From Planctomycetota bacterium (GTDB lineage: Bacteria; Planctomycetota; Phycisphaerae; Phycisphaerales; SM1A02), in assembly GCA_016873255.1 (NCBI GenBank), contig VGXR01000017.1:1-42151 (forward strand): DNA of 42,151 nt. Direction: 5' to 3'. The notes beneath the pieces are model-generated. The model was not told the origin of the DNA, did not search any database, and saw nothing but the letters and a program-made list of their open reading frames with translations. A program made the translations under genes and the position numbers. Every line of letters begins with the position of its first letter. Position 1 is the first letter of the stretch. This document shows positions 26,172 to 34,540 of the stretch, piece after piece.

Positions 26172-26480
26172 TCAGCGGATGTCGCCCATGCGCGCGTAGG
26201 CCTCGAGCATGGCGGTGCGCGCGGCCTCGAGCATCCGGAACGCGGCATCCGCCTTGCGGGTGGCGAGCATCACGCCCTCCACATCGCTGGTGGCACGGGC
26301 GTCGGAAGCGGCGCGCGCGGCCTCTGAGCCGAGGCAGCGCGCACGCTCGAGCTGCGCGGACGCACCCGCAAGCAGTGCATCGCATCCGGCATCCGTGCGG
26401 GCGGGCGCCAGTGATGCGGCACTCGACGCAGCGAGGGGCTGGCTCCCGGAGACGGCGATGGGCCCGATGGGTGAGGTCAC
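26172..26480 (-). CDS. fliE: Flagellar hook-basal body protein FliE
   Basis: 102 residues, the normal FliE length. The C-terminal half (TSDVEGVMLATRKADAAFRMLEAARTAMLEAYARMGDI) matches the FliE signature of a helix that joins the MS-ring to the rod. The N-terminal half is low-complexity and helical. GTG 26480 is chosen because GGAG lies 7 nt upstream; an upstream ATG would put extra residues from the intergenic region in front. It precedes fliF-fliG in the same orientation, 60 nt away, as in ordinary flagellar operons. The 148-nt gap to the Fis-like gene contains a 7-bp hairpin (26511-26528) with no U-tract. Confidence 0.75.
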   Translation of the reverse strand: MTSPIGPIAVSGSQPLAASSAASLAPARTDAGCDALLAGASAQLERARCLGSEAARAASDARATSDVEGVMLATRKADAAFRMLEAARTAMLEAYARMGDIR

Positions 26481-26628
26481 GCGATCGCTCCGCGCCTTGG
26501 GGCGCACGCGCCCCGCATCCGTGCGGGGCAGCATGCACCACCTGCCGACTGGATCGGCAAGGGTTGCCCGATGGCTGCAGTTTCTGCGCGGCCGGATAAC
26601 CGCTCGGCTCGGTCGTCCCGAGCGCCGC

Positions 26629-27057
26629 CTACAGGTGGTGCGGCACCAGCCCGATGTCCTTCCACGCCCGGATCTTCATGCCGAGCGTCCGGACGCCGAT
26701 CCCGAGGGCCTTGGCGGTCCGGTCCCGGTGGCCGCCGAAGCGCTGCAACGTGGCGAGGATCGCCCGTCGCTCCAGGATCTCAAGCGTGACCGTGCCGTCG
26801 CAGGCGAGGAGCCCCGCGTCGTCCGCGCGCGCCCGCGCGACCTCGAGCTCGCGCGACAGCTCCTCGACCCGCTCGATGAGCGCCCGGTGCGTGCCCTGCA
26901 CGCCCGCGGCCACCTCGTTGAATGCGGAGAGGAGCTGCGCCAACGCCGGCGCGTCGTGGTGCGCGGTGGCTCGTTCGGCAAGTGGCACGGCGCGTTCGTG
27001 CAGTCCGTGGTCCAACGCAGTTCCTCGGTGGGCGGGTCCGTCCGCCCCTCGGGTCAT
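26629..27057 (-). CDS. Fis-type helix-turn-helix regulator
   Basis: 142 residues. A central helical, probably coiled-coil region (about 45-85, VEELSRELEVARARADD) precedes a C-terminal Fis-type HTH: TVTLEILERRAILATLQRFGGHRDRTAKALGIGVRTLGMKIRAWK. This is the DNA-binding module of sigma-54 activators such as FlbD/NtrC, but the AAA+ domain and receiver are absent. So it cannot itself drive sigma-54 open-complex formation; it may be an accessory DNA-binding protein. ATG 27057 overlaps the upstream stop (ATGA). Its position directly before fliE suggests a role in regulating the operon. Confidence 0.78.
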   Translation of the reverse strand: MTRGADGPAHRGTALDHGLHERAVPLAERATAHHDAPALAQLLSAFNEVAAGVQGTHRALIERVEELSRELEVARARADDAGLLACDGTVTLEILERRAILATLQRFGGHRDRTAKALGIGVRTLGMKIRAWKDIGLVPHHL

Positions 27058-28067
27058 CGGCGTTCGGCGGAACCCGACTTGAGGCGCATGTTCCGGCGCA
27101 TGGCCACGAACACAGTCGTGGCGAGCGCCAGCATCGCAAGCGACGGCAGGCAGACCCACCGAGTGGCATCGGCGGGCTGCGGCTCGAGCACGGAGGGCGC
27201 ACCCGGGGCGCCGGTCACCGGGTCGAAGCGGCGGAACGCCGCCCCGCCCTCACCCGTCGGCAACACCAGCACCAGCCCATCGCCGATGGCCACGAGCCCC
27301 GATGCACGCTCGGGCGGGTCGTAGCGCGCCACCTCGAGCGACGCGCCCCGAACGAGCGCGCGCACCGAGCGCGCACCGCCGTCCACGCGAATCTCCGCCG
27401 TGGGACGCACCGCGCCGGGGACGAAGCCGAGCCGCCCGGCACCGGCCGCGCCGACGTCGAGCGCGGTCCACTGGCCATCCGGCGAGCGCATCCGGATGGC
27501 CCCCGCCTCATCGACGAGCGCGGGGCCTCCGGCGAACGGGACAAGCACGCATCCGGCGTCATCGGGCGCGCCCGCAAGCGGCTGCCACCGCCCGGCCGAC
27601 AGGAGTTCGAGCCCTGCACCATCTCGGAGCGCAAGCAGCCCGTCGGCAACCGGCGCGATCCCGCGCAGCGCGCCGTCACCCGGGAGGCTCGGAAGCACCG
27701 ACGGCGGTGCCGGCGCGAACCACGCGCCCGTCGCGGGGTTCCGCGCCGACGTGACCCGCAGCACGTCCCGCCGGCCCACCGAGCCCGCGGGCATCACGAG
27801 CCACACGTCCGAGCCCGTCGCGGCCATGGCCTCGGGCGCAGCGGGGAGCACCAGCGCCTCGCGGACGCAGTCGCAGCCCATGGCGGACGCATGATGGAGC
27901 AGCACGTGCTCCATGCCGGCGGCGCGCGCTCGCTCCGCGACGAACCACGCATGCCCGGCATCGGCGGCCACGGGAAGCGAACGCCCTTCCGCGCGGGCAG
28001 GCCCGTGCAGCGCCGCGGCAAGCAGCACGCCGCAGGCGGCCGAGGCCCATCCGCGCCGCGCGCTCAA
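27054..28067 (-). CDS. Secreted protein with C-terminal membrane anchor, unknown function
   Basis: 337 residues from TTG 28067 (overlap TTGA with the preceding gene's stop). A signal peptide (RRGWASAACGVLLAAALHGPARAEG) is followed by a roughly 270-residue extracytoplasmic part with many short beta segments repeating every 40-45 residues, as in a beta-propeller, and a C-terminal transmembrane helix (LPSLAMLALATTVFVAM) with a short basic tail. No enzymatic motif seen. The long frame running further upstream is a shadow. Its place in the operon before the Fis and FliE genes suggests a surface or envelope role, but this is inference from position only. Confidence 0.65.
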   Translation of the reverse strand: MSARRGWASAACGVLLAAALHGPARAEGRSLPVAADAGHAWFVAERARAAGMEHVLLHHASAMGCDCVREALVLPAAPEAMAATGSDVWLVMPAGSVGRRDVLRVTSARNPATGAWFAPAPPSVLPSLPGDGALRGIAPVADGLLALRDGAGLELLSAGRWQPLAGAPDDAGCVLVPFAGGPALVDEAGAIRMRSPDGQWTALDVGAAGAGRLGFVPGAVRPTAEIRVDGGARSVRALVRGASLEVARYDPPERASGLVAIGDGLVLVLPTGEGGAAFRRFDPVTGAPGAPSVLEPQPADATRWVCLPSLAMLALATTVFVAMRRNMRLKSGSAERR

Positions 28068-29008
28068 GGCAGCTCCTTCACGTCCTGGGGCGCAAACCGC
28101 TCGCGGAGCGCATCGAGGTCGTAGAGCAACGGCCGGTCGGCCGCGTCCGCATCGGCACGGGCAGACTCCAGCGAGAGAAGCAGCGCGATCGATGGCGCCT
28201 GCTTCACCCCCGGGGCCTCGATGCGCACCCGGCGCGGCATCCGCGGCCACGCCCCCTGCGCCGTGCCGAGGGTCTCCACCGGCAGCATCCCGTCGAAGCT
28301 CGAGAGCACCGTTGCGCCGCCCGGGACGCTCATCCGCACCCGGAGGGGAGCGAGCGACTTCGGGTCGAAGGCCGCCTCCACGCGCGCGCGTCCCTCGGGC
28401 TCGCACTCGATCCACAGGAGCTCGCCGCGCACCTCGGGCGCCGCGCCCGCGCGCGGCACGAGCGGACGGAGTCCCAGCAGCACGGGACTCGGCGTTCCGC
28501 CGGCGAGCGATCGAAGGGACTCGTCCGCACCACCGCCGCCTTCCTCGGCAGCGGGACCTCCGGCAGCGACCGCCGCCGGCGCGAGGCTCCCCCACCGGAG
28601 GGTGGAAGGCTCCGCCTTCAGGAAGAACTGCCACCAGCGCCGGCCATCGGACCCGACCCAGGCGTACCGATCGCCGAGCTTGGAGATGCTGACGGCGAAG
28701 CCGCGGCCGGCGCACCATCGCAGGTCGGCATCGCCCTGCTCGAACCGATCGCCGGACTCGTCGCGCCAGCGGAGCTCCGTGACGCCGCGCGCCACCAGCA
28801 CGCGAAGCTCTCCCGCCCGGGCACGCTCCGAGGACGCGATCGCCTCGAGAGTGGCCGCCTCGAGAGCGGCAACCCCGGGAGCGGCAACCTCGGCAGCGCG
28901 CGCCTCCGCCGCGGGGCCTGACTGCGCCACGTCGACCGCCGGACGCGGCGCGCACGCCGCGGCGGCCAGCGCACCACCCAGCGCAAGCGCACGGACACCG
29001 CGGCTCAC
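28064..29008 (-). CDS. Conserved planctomycete-type lipoprotein
   Basis: 314 residues. GTG 29008 overlaps the upstream stop (GTGA). The signal ends in a lipobox (ALAAAAC), so it is a lipid-anchored extracytoplasmic protein. The middle (WRDESGDRFEQGDADLRWCAGRGFAVSISKLGDRYAWVGSDGRRWWQFF) has a beta-rich pattern seen in planctomycete lipoproteins that resemble the LolA/LolB fold in layout. A second half contains VRGELLWIECEPEGRARVEA and further strands. A role in lipoprotein or lipid handling is a guess. It is second in the operon 29538 to 23906. Confidence 0.65.
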   Translation of the reverse strand: MSRGVRALALGGALAAAACAPRPAVDVAQSGPAAEARAAEVAAPGVAALEAATLEAIASSERARAGELRVLVARGVTELRWRDESGDRFEQGDADLRWCAGRGFAVSISKLGDRYAWVGSDGRRWWQFFLKAEPSTLRWGSLAPAAVAAGGPAAEEGGGGADESLRSLAGGTPSPVLLGLRPLVPRAGAAPEVRGELLWIECEPEGRARVEAAFDPKSLAPLRVRMSVPGGATVLSSFDGMLPVETLGTAQGAWPRMPRRVRIEAPGVKQAPSIALLLSLESARADADAADRPLLYDLDALRERFAPQDVKELP

Positions 29009-29538
29009 AGTTCGCTCTGCATCACCTCGCCGAGGTGGTCGGCGAGTTCCTGCAGGTCCTCGTCCTTGATCCGCGGGTTCGGCACGCGGATGGGCGGGGT
29101 GCCCTCCTCGGTGCCGCGCTTCTGCACCAGCCACCACTCCTCGTCGCCCTCGCGCTCGATGCGCACCTGGCGCAGCAGGCGCTTGCGGAGGAGGATCAGG
29201 CAGACCAGCCACCGGTACGCGCGCCGCTGCGGGCGGTCATCGCCGTCGAGGCGGTCGAAGAGCTCCACGAGCGTGTCATCGTCCACGAGCAGACGACGGC
29301 GCTCGTCGGGAGCGGGTGCCGTGGTGCGCCAGAAGCACACCATCGCGTCGGGGCGCGCACCGGCCTCCCAGGCATCGGCCGCGAAGTCCCTGCGCACGAA
29401 CTCGGGGCCCTCGGCACGGGCCTCGGCCGCGTCGCACAGCGTCGCCACGATGCGCTCGCCCGGCACGAGGGCACGCCCCGTGGACGCGCATGTTGCGGTG
29501 AATCGGCCGAGCTGGAACGAGCCTTGGGTGCGCGACAT
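29005..29538 (-). CDS. Conserved hypothetical protein, first gene of the fliE-fliF operon
   Basis: 177 residues. It contains a possible metal-binding start (CASTGRALVPGERIVATL), a segment with FVRRDFAADAWEAGARPDAMVCFWRTTAP, and then LLVDDDTLVELFDRL and YRWLVCLILLRKRLLRQV. I recognise this layout as a planctomycete-conserved protein without known function. ATG 29538 follows TACGAT (29546-29551) by 7 nt, so it should be leaderless and is the natural head of the operon. It is divergent from the diadenylate cyclase gene, 55 bp away. Confidence 0.7.
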   Translation of the reverse strand: MSRTQGSFQLGRFTATCASTGRALVPGERIVATLCDAAEARAEGPEFVRRDFAADAWEAGARPDAMVCFWRTTAPAPDERRRLLVDDDTLVELFDRLDGDDRPQRRAYRWLVCLILLRKRLLRQVRIEREGDEEWWLVQKRGTEEGTPPIRVPNPRIKDEDLQELADHLGEVMQSEL

Positions 29539-29545
29539 CGCGCGC

Positions 29546-29585
29546 ATCGTAGTGCGGGGCGGTGCCGATGGCCGCGGCCTATACT
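29546..29585. promoter_or_regulatory. Divergent leaderless promoters of the fliE operon and cdaA
   Basis: Minus-strand TACGAT (29551-29546) ends 7 nt before the 29538 ATG. Plus-strand TATACT (29580-29585) ends 8 nt before the ATG of the diadenylate cyclase gene (29594). No -35 resembling TTGACA is seen. Confidence 0.55.
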
Positions 29586-29593
29586 CGCCGCCG

Positions 29594-30412
29594 ATGCTGG
29601 ATCGCCTGGGACAGGTCTTCCGCGGCAACGAGCCGGTCGCGATCGCGGTCGAGCTTGCGGTGATCTGGCTGGCCGTCTTCCTGGTGCTGCGCTTCCTGCG
29701 CGGGACGCGGGGCGCCGGCGTCCTGAAGGGCGTGATCGTGCTGCTTGCCGCGGTCCTGCTCGGGCTGCGACTCGGCGGCACGGCCACCGACTCGTTCGTG
29801 CGCCTCCGCTTCGTGTCCGAGGCCGTGGTGGGCACGCTCGCCATCACGCTGGTGGTGATTTTCCAGCCCGAGCTGCGCCAGGCCCTCATCCGCATCGGGC
29901 AATCGCGCTGGCTCGGGCGCCGCGACCGGCAGCTCGCGGAGGTGGTGCCCGCCATCGACGAGGCGGTGGAGTTCCTCAGCCGCAACCAGTTCGGTGCGCT
30001 CATCGTGATCGAGCGCGGGGTTCCGCTCGCGGAGGTGATCCGTACCGGCGTGCAGATCGACTCGGTGCTCTCGGCCAGGCTCCTCGAGTCGGTCTTCTGG
30101 CCCAACAGCCCGCTCCATGACCTGGCCGTCGTGGTCAGCGGCAACCGCATCGCGGCCGCAAGCGTGCAGCTGCCCATCGCCGACGCATCGATCGTGCCGG
30201 CGCGCCTCGGCTCGCGCCACCAGGCAGCCGTGGGAGCGACCGTCGACACCGACGCGATCGTGGTGGTGGTGAGCGAGCAGACCGGTGCCATCCGCATCGC
30301 GCGCGGAGGCGAGCTGAGCGAACCGATCGCCTACGACGACTTCGCCGCCGCCCTCCGCGACGCGCTTCGCGCCAGCGAGGACGAGGACGGCACCAAGGCG
30401 GTGCACGCATGA
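29594..30412 (+). CDS. cdaA: Diadenylate cyclase (CdaA type) with altered catalytic motifs
   Basis: 272 residues with the CdaA layout: three transmembrane helices (about 15-33, 44-60, 75-90) and a DAC domain (110-240). DAC enzymes make cyclic di-AMP from two ATP. The usual DGA motif reads Asp176-Leu177-Ala178 (SPLHDLAVVV), and the usual RHR motif reads Arg208-His209-Gln210 (LGSRHQAAVG); the acidic SEETG-like site reads SEQTG (227-231). Three substitutions at or near catalytic positions raise the possibility of weak or altered activity. It overlaps the YbbR gene by 4 bp, the classic cdaA-cdaR pair. ATG 29594 is set by TATACT. Confidence 0.88.
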   Translation: MLDRLGQVFRGNEPVAIAVELAVIWLAVFLVLRFLRGTRGAGVLKGVIVLLAAVLLGLRLGGTATDSFVRLRFVSEAVVGTLAITLVVIFQPELRQALIRIGQSRWLGRRDRQLAEVVPAIDEAVEFLSRNQFGALIVIERGVPLAEVIRTGVQIDSVLSARLLESVFWPNSPLHDLAVVVSGNRIAAASVQLPIADASIVPARLGSRHQAAVGATVDTDAIVVVVSEQTGAIRIARGGELSEPIAYDDFAAALRDALRASEDEDGTKAVHA

Positions 30413-31443
30413 GCGTGCGCCACGACTGGAAGTCCACCGCGCTCAACATGCTGGCCGCGGCCATCATCGCGCTCCTGATCTGGGCATATGCCAACGACCG
30501 CACGCGTGAGTCCGCGTCGGTGTCCGGCACGGTGCGCCTCACGGCCGCCGACCCGCGCGCGGCGTTCGTCGACCCGGCCACGGCCGTGCAGCTGGCGGTC
30601 GAGGTCCGCGGATCGCGACGCGCCATCGAGCAGCTCGAGGACGCCCTGCGGAGCGGCCTGTCGCTGGCCGTCGGCGGCGAGGGACTGCCGGCGGATGCCG
30701 GCGCGCACGAGGTGCCGCTGCGCGACGTGCTGGCGGCCAACCCCACCGTCGCGGCCACCGGCGCGGAGGTTGTGCGCGTGCGCCCCGAATCGCTCCGCTA
30801 CGAGAACGGCACGCTGGTCACCGAGCAGGTGCCGGTGACCATCGGGCTGCCGAACGCCTCGCTGCGCGGCACGCCGGCCGCGGACCCCGCGGTGGTGACC
30901 GTCACGATGCCCGCCTCCGCGCGCGAGGCCGGCGGTGCGCTCGCCGTCGAGGCAGCAGTCGACACGCGGGCGCTCGCGCCGGGCCGCCACCGGCTCGACG
31001 TGGACCTGCGCCTGCCAGAGCGCCTGTCGCGCTGGCGCGAGCAGTGCCGCATCGTGCCGCCGCGCACCGTGGTGACGTTCGAGCTGGCATCGGCGACGGC
31101 GGAGCTCACGCTCGACCGCGTCGCGGTGCGCCTGGCGCTCAGCCCGCGCGCGGCGGACCGCTGGGAAGTGACGCCGGAACCCGGCGCCGACGCGCTGGAC
31201 GGGGTGGTGGTCTCCGGCCCCGCGGCGTCGATCGCGGAGCTGGCGTCGGGGCGCTTCGTGCCGGTCGCCGTCATCGACCTCGGCGAGGAACCCGCGCGCG
31301 TCGGCGTCGAGGGCTACGCGGTCTCCTACTGGCGCCTGCCCGACGGCGTGACGGTGGTCCGCACCCGCGGCAGCGAGCCAGGAATCGCCCCCTCGGTGAG
31401 GCTCCGCGTGCTGCCGCGCAACCCCGCGGTCCAGCCGAACTGA
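30409..31443 (+). CDS. cdaR: YbbR/CdaR domain protein
   Basis: 344 residues. One N-terminal transmembrane helix (about 9-27, STALNMLAAAIIALLIWAY) anchors an extracytoplasmic region with several YbbR repeats (about 35-130, 130-240 and 240-335), each with the beta-rich pattern seen around VPVTIGLPNASLRG. CdaR binds and modulates the membrane diadenylate cyclase. It starts inside the last codon of cdaA (ATGA) and so is co-translated. Convergent with tyrS, 28 bp apart. glmM, which often follows, is not here. Confidence 0.85.
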   Translation: MSVRHDWKSTALNMLAAAIIALLIWAYANDRTRESASVSGTVRLTAADPRAAFVDPATAVQLAVEVRGSRRAIEQLEDALRSGLSLAVGGEGLPADAGAHEVPLRDVLAANPTVAATGAEVVRVRPESLRYENGTLVTEQVPVTIGLPNASLRGTPAADPAVVTVTMPASAREAGGALAVEAAVDTRALAPGRHRLDVDLRLPERLSRWREQCRIVPPRTVVTFELASATAELTLDRVAVRLALSPRAADRWEVTPEPGADALDGVVVSGPAASIAELASGRFVPVAVIDLGEEPARVGVEGYAVSYWRLPDGVTVVRTRGSEPGIAPSVRLRVLPRNPAVQPN

Positions 31444-31471
31444 GTCCTCGCTGCGCGCGGCGCGGCGCGGT

Positions 31472-32764
31472 TCACGCCTTCGCGCGCACCGCGTGCCAGT
31501 TCTTCTTCCCGCGCCGCAGCAGCGCCACGCGCCCGTGCAGCAGGTCGTGCGGCGTGAGCCGTGCGTCCGCCGCGGCCTTCGCCCCGTTCACGAGCACCGC
31601 GCCGGCGGCCAGGAAGTCGCGCGCCTCGCGCTTGCTCGCCGCAAGCGTGGTGCGCGGCAGCAGGTCAAGGAGCGCAAGCCCGTCGCCGCCAAGCTCGCCG
31701 GGCTCCAGCTCGGTCACGGGCAGGTCCTCGGCCACCTCGTCCACGGTGCGCGCATCCAAGGCCCCCAGGTCGCCCGAGAAGAGCGCGCGGCCCGCCGCCT
31801 CGGCGTTGGCGCGCTCCGTCGGGCCGTGGAAGAGCTCGGTCATCTCGTCGGCAAGCACGCGCTGCGCCTCGCGCTCCTGCGGCCGCTCGGCCGCGGACCG
31901 CTCCAGCTCGGCCACGCGCTCCCGGGGCAGGAACGTGAACCACTTGATGAACCGCACCACGTCGGCGTCGGCGGTGTTGAGCCAGAACTGGTGGAAGCGG
32001 AACGCGCTGGTGCGGTCGGCCGTCAGCCACACCGCGCCCTTCTCGCTCTTGCCGAACTTGCCGCCGTCGGACTTGGTGACCAGGGGATTCGTGATGCCGT
32101 GCGCCTCGCCCTGCTCCATGCGCCGCACCAGGTCGATGCCGCTCACGATGTTGCCCCACTGGTCCGCGCCGCCGAGCTGGACCGTGCAGCCCATCGAGCG
32201 GAAGAGGTGCAGGAAGTCGTACGCCTGCAGGATCATGTAGCTGAACTCGGTGTAGCTGATGCCCTGCTCGCGGCCCTCGAGGCGCGAGCGCACCGAGTCG
32301 CGCATGATCATCTGGTTCACGCTGAAGTGCTTGCCCACCTCGCGCAGCACCTCGATGTAGCCCAGGCCCCGCAGCCAGTCCGCGTTGTTGACCACGGTCG
32401 CGGCGCGGTCGCCCTTCGCCGCGAAGTCGATCACGCGCGCGAAGATCTCGCGCTGCCGCGAGACGTTGTGCCGCACGACCTCCTCGGTCATGAGCTGGCG
32501 CTCGGCGCTCTTGCCGCTCGGGTCGCCGATCAGCCCGGTGCCGCCGCCCATCAGGACGATCGGCCGGTGGCCCGCGCGCTGCCAGTGCGCGAGCAGCTTC
32601 ATCGGCACGTAATTGCCGACCGTGAGGCTGTCGGCGGTCGGGTCGAAGCCCGCGTAGGCCACGCGCCCGGGCGTGGCCAGGTATGCGGGCAGCGCATCCG
32701 ACGTGGTCTGGTGCAGCAGCCCGCGCCAGGCGAGCTCGTCGAGGAAGCCGTGCGGGGAAGCCAT
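31472..32764 (-). CDS. tyrS: Tyrosyl-tRNA synthetase
   Basis: 430 residues, class I aminoacyl-tRNA synthetase. The Rossmann start is YAGFDPTADSLTVGNYVPM, where the usual H-x-G-H reads T-V-G-N. The tyrosine pocket (SYTEFSYMILQAYDFLHL; LGGADQWGNIVSGIDLVRR) and the KMSKS loop (KFGKSEKG) are intact. A C-terminal S4 RNA-binding domain (about 365-425, SKREARDFLAAGAVLVNGAKA) follows. ATG 32764 is preceded by TAGCCT (32774-32779) with a 9-nt gap. Confidence 0.94.
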   Translation of the reverse strand: MASPHGFLDELAWRGLLHQTTSDALPAYLATPGRVAYAGFDPTADSLTVGNYVPMKLLAHWQRAGHRPIVLMGGGTGLIGDPSGKSAERQLMTEEVVRHNVSRQREIFARVIDFAAKGDRAATVVNNADWLRGLGYIEVLREVGKHFSVNQMIMRDSVRSRLEGREQGISYTEFSYMILQAYDFLHLFRSMGCTVQLGGADQWGNIVSGIDLVRRMEQGEAHGITNPLVTKSDGGKFGKSEKGAVWLTADRTSAFRFHQFWLNTADADVVRFIKWFTFLPRERVAELERSAAERPQEREAQRVLADEMTELFHGPTERANAEAAGRALFSGDLGALDARTVDEVAEDLPVTELEPGELGGDGLALLDLLPRTTLAASKREARDFLAAGAVLVNGAKAAADARLTPHDLLHGRVALLRRGKKNWHAVRAKA

Positions 32765-32796
32765 CGCGGCGGAAGGCTACACGCGGAGGAGGCGCC

Positions 32797-34464
32797 TCAG
32801 GTGCAGGGGCCCCACTCGCCGAGAAGCAGGCCGAGGTCCGACCCGCTCACCGACCCGTTGCCGTCGAGGTCGCACCGCCCCGAGCCGCTGCCCCAGTCGC
32901 CGAGCAGGATGCCGATGTCGGCCCCGTCGACGTCGAGGTCGTCGTCGAGGTCCCCGGGGCAGTCGACGGCGGCGATGATCGCGCGGTCCAGCTGCACCAT
33001 CCCCCACCCGAACTCGGCGTCGAAGCCCGCCGGCCCGAGGTCGCGCGCCGAGTCGCGGAGGACGCTCTCGATCGCCGCGGCACCGAGCTGCGGCGCGACG
33101 GAGATCACGAGCGCGGCGACGCCCGCCGCGTATGGCGACGCGAACGAGGTGCCTTGGACCCACGTGTAGTCGGTCGAGGAATACCCCCCCGAGCCCGAGA
33201 CGTCCGCCGCGTACACAGAGGACCCCGGGGCGGTCACGAACACCTCGGGGCCGAAGCACGAGAAGGACGCCCGCTGTCCTCCCGGCGACAGCGCTCCGAC
33301 GCCGTTCACCGTCGGGAGCGACGCGGGGTAGGAGATCGCCGTGTTGCCGCTGTTCCCCGCGGAGGCGAAGTGCACCATCCCGGCCGCGCGGGTCGCGGCA
33401 TAGGAGGCCTCGATGGCGCTCGAGCTCGCGCCGTAGTAGTTGCTGTTGTTGGTGACCCGGATGCCGTTCTGCGCGGCCCAGTCGATGGCGTTCGCGGTCC
33501 AGGAGTACGTCGCGTTCCAGCTGCCAGAGCAGGACGGGGAGGTCACGAAGCACCGTGCCGAGACGGATGTGCAGCCGGGCGCCGATCCCACCGTGCCGAT
33601 CCCGTTGCCGCCGGGGCTCGAGACGCAGCTGGCCACGGGGGTGCCGTGGCGATCGCACGAGTTACCCGGCCCGCCGCCCGCGATGCCCGCGGTCGCGCCG
33701 GTCGTGAAGTCGCGCCCGGGGAGCTGCCGGATGTCCGGGTGCGCCTGGTCCACGCCGACGTCGATCACGAGCACCTTGACGTCGGGCGAGCCCTGCGTCA
33801 GCGCCCAGCCGTAGGTCGAGCGCATGTCGAAGCCGGGCTGCCAGCCCGCGGACTGCCCGGCGTTGAGGTGACCCCAGCAATTGGCGAACCCCGGGTCGTT
33901 CGGCACCCAGGTCCCCGACCCGCGCCCGGTGAACGACATGTCCGGCTCCGCGAACTCCACCGCCGGGTGGGCCGCCAGCGCGGCAACGCGCGCGAGCACC
34001 GCGTCGCCGTCCCGGGCGTCGAGCGAAGCGAGGAACAGGCCTGGCACCGCGCGGAATTCGCGCATCGAGACGGCATCCGCCAGCGAGGCGAGCGCATGCT
34101 CGCGCGCGGCGCGGTCGGCATCATCCCGCACACGCACGAGCACCGCCGGCCCGGGCCAGCAAAGGCCACCCGCGCGGTCGACGTACGCGTGCGCCACGAA
34201 CGACGAACGACCGATGGCGTCGTGGACCCGCGGATCGCGCGCGGCCGCGGAGCCGGCGCGGACCGCGATCCAGCCCTCCCGATCCGTCGGCACGAGTCCC
34301 GGGAGCGTGTCCGGCACCAGGCCTGCCTCGTCACGGAGGACCACGGCGCCCGCCGGGGGCAGCGGCCCGTCACGGTCGGCGAACGGCGGCGGAGTTCGGT
34401 CGGCGAACGGAACCGGCGGGACGGCGATCGATGCTCCGAGCAGCAGGAAGGTCGCGGTCGTCAT
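32797..34464 (-). CDS. Secreted subtilisin-like S8 serine protease with Phycisphaerae C-terminal repeat
   Basis: 555 residues. After a signal peptide (TATFLLLGASIAVPPVPFA) and a propeptide-like region to about residue 180, the S8 domain shows Asp235 (VLVIDVGVD), His273 (DRHGTPVAS), the oxyanion Asn371 (FASAGNSGN) and Ser440 (QGTSFASPYAAG). The last 55 residues hold two Asp-rich loops (CPGDLDDDLDVDGAD, CDLDGNGSVSGSD), each followed by LGDWG/LGEWG. This looks like a dockerin-type calcium-binding sorting or attachment module common in Phycisphaerae exported proteins. The enzyme is exported and probably degrades protein outside the cell. ATG 34464 has a TATGCT -10 (34486-34491) about 21 nt upstream. 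Confidence 0.92.
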   Translation of the reverse strand: MTTATFLLLGASIAVPPVPFADRTPPPFADRDGPLPPAGAVVLRDEAGLVPDTLPGLVPTDREGWIAVRAGSAAARDPRVHDAIGRSSFVAHAYVDRAGGLCWPGPAVLVRVRDDADRAAREHALASLADAVSMREFRAVPGLFLASLDARDGDAVLARVAALAAHPAVEFAEPDMSFTGRGSGTWVPNDPGFANCWGHLNAGQSAGWQPGFDMRSTYGWALTQGSPDVKVLVIDVGVDQAHPDIRQLPGRDFTTGATAGIAGGGPGNSCDRHGTPVASCVSSPGGNGIGTVGSAPGCTSVSARCFVTSPSCSGSWNATYSWTANAIDWAAQNGIRVTNNSNYYGASSSAIEASYAATRAAGMVHFASAGNSGNTAISYPASLPTVNGVGALSPGGQRASFSCFGPEVFVTAPGSSVYAADVSGSGGYSSTDYTWVQGTSFASPYAAGVAALVISVAPQLGAAAIESVLRDSARDLGPAGFDAEFGWGMVQLDRAIIAAVDCPGDLDDDLDVDGADIGILLGDWGSGSGRCDLDGNGSVSGSDLGLLLGEWGPCT

Positions 34465-34540
34465 GGGTCACCCAGAGGACTTGCGAGCATAGCCTGCGAA
34501 ACCCGCGTCACCAAGCAATTCGGACCCACGGATGGGGCGC

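Noticed and set aside
26481-26628. Sigma-54 promoter (-24/-12) ahead of fliE
   Set aside because: GG and GC dinucleotides occur, but none with the required 10-base spacing and TGGCAC-TTGC context.
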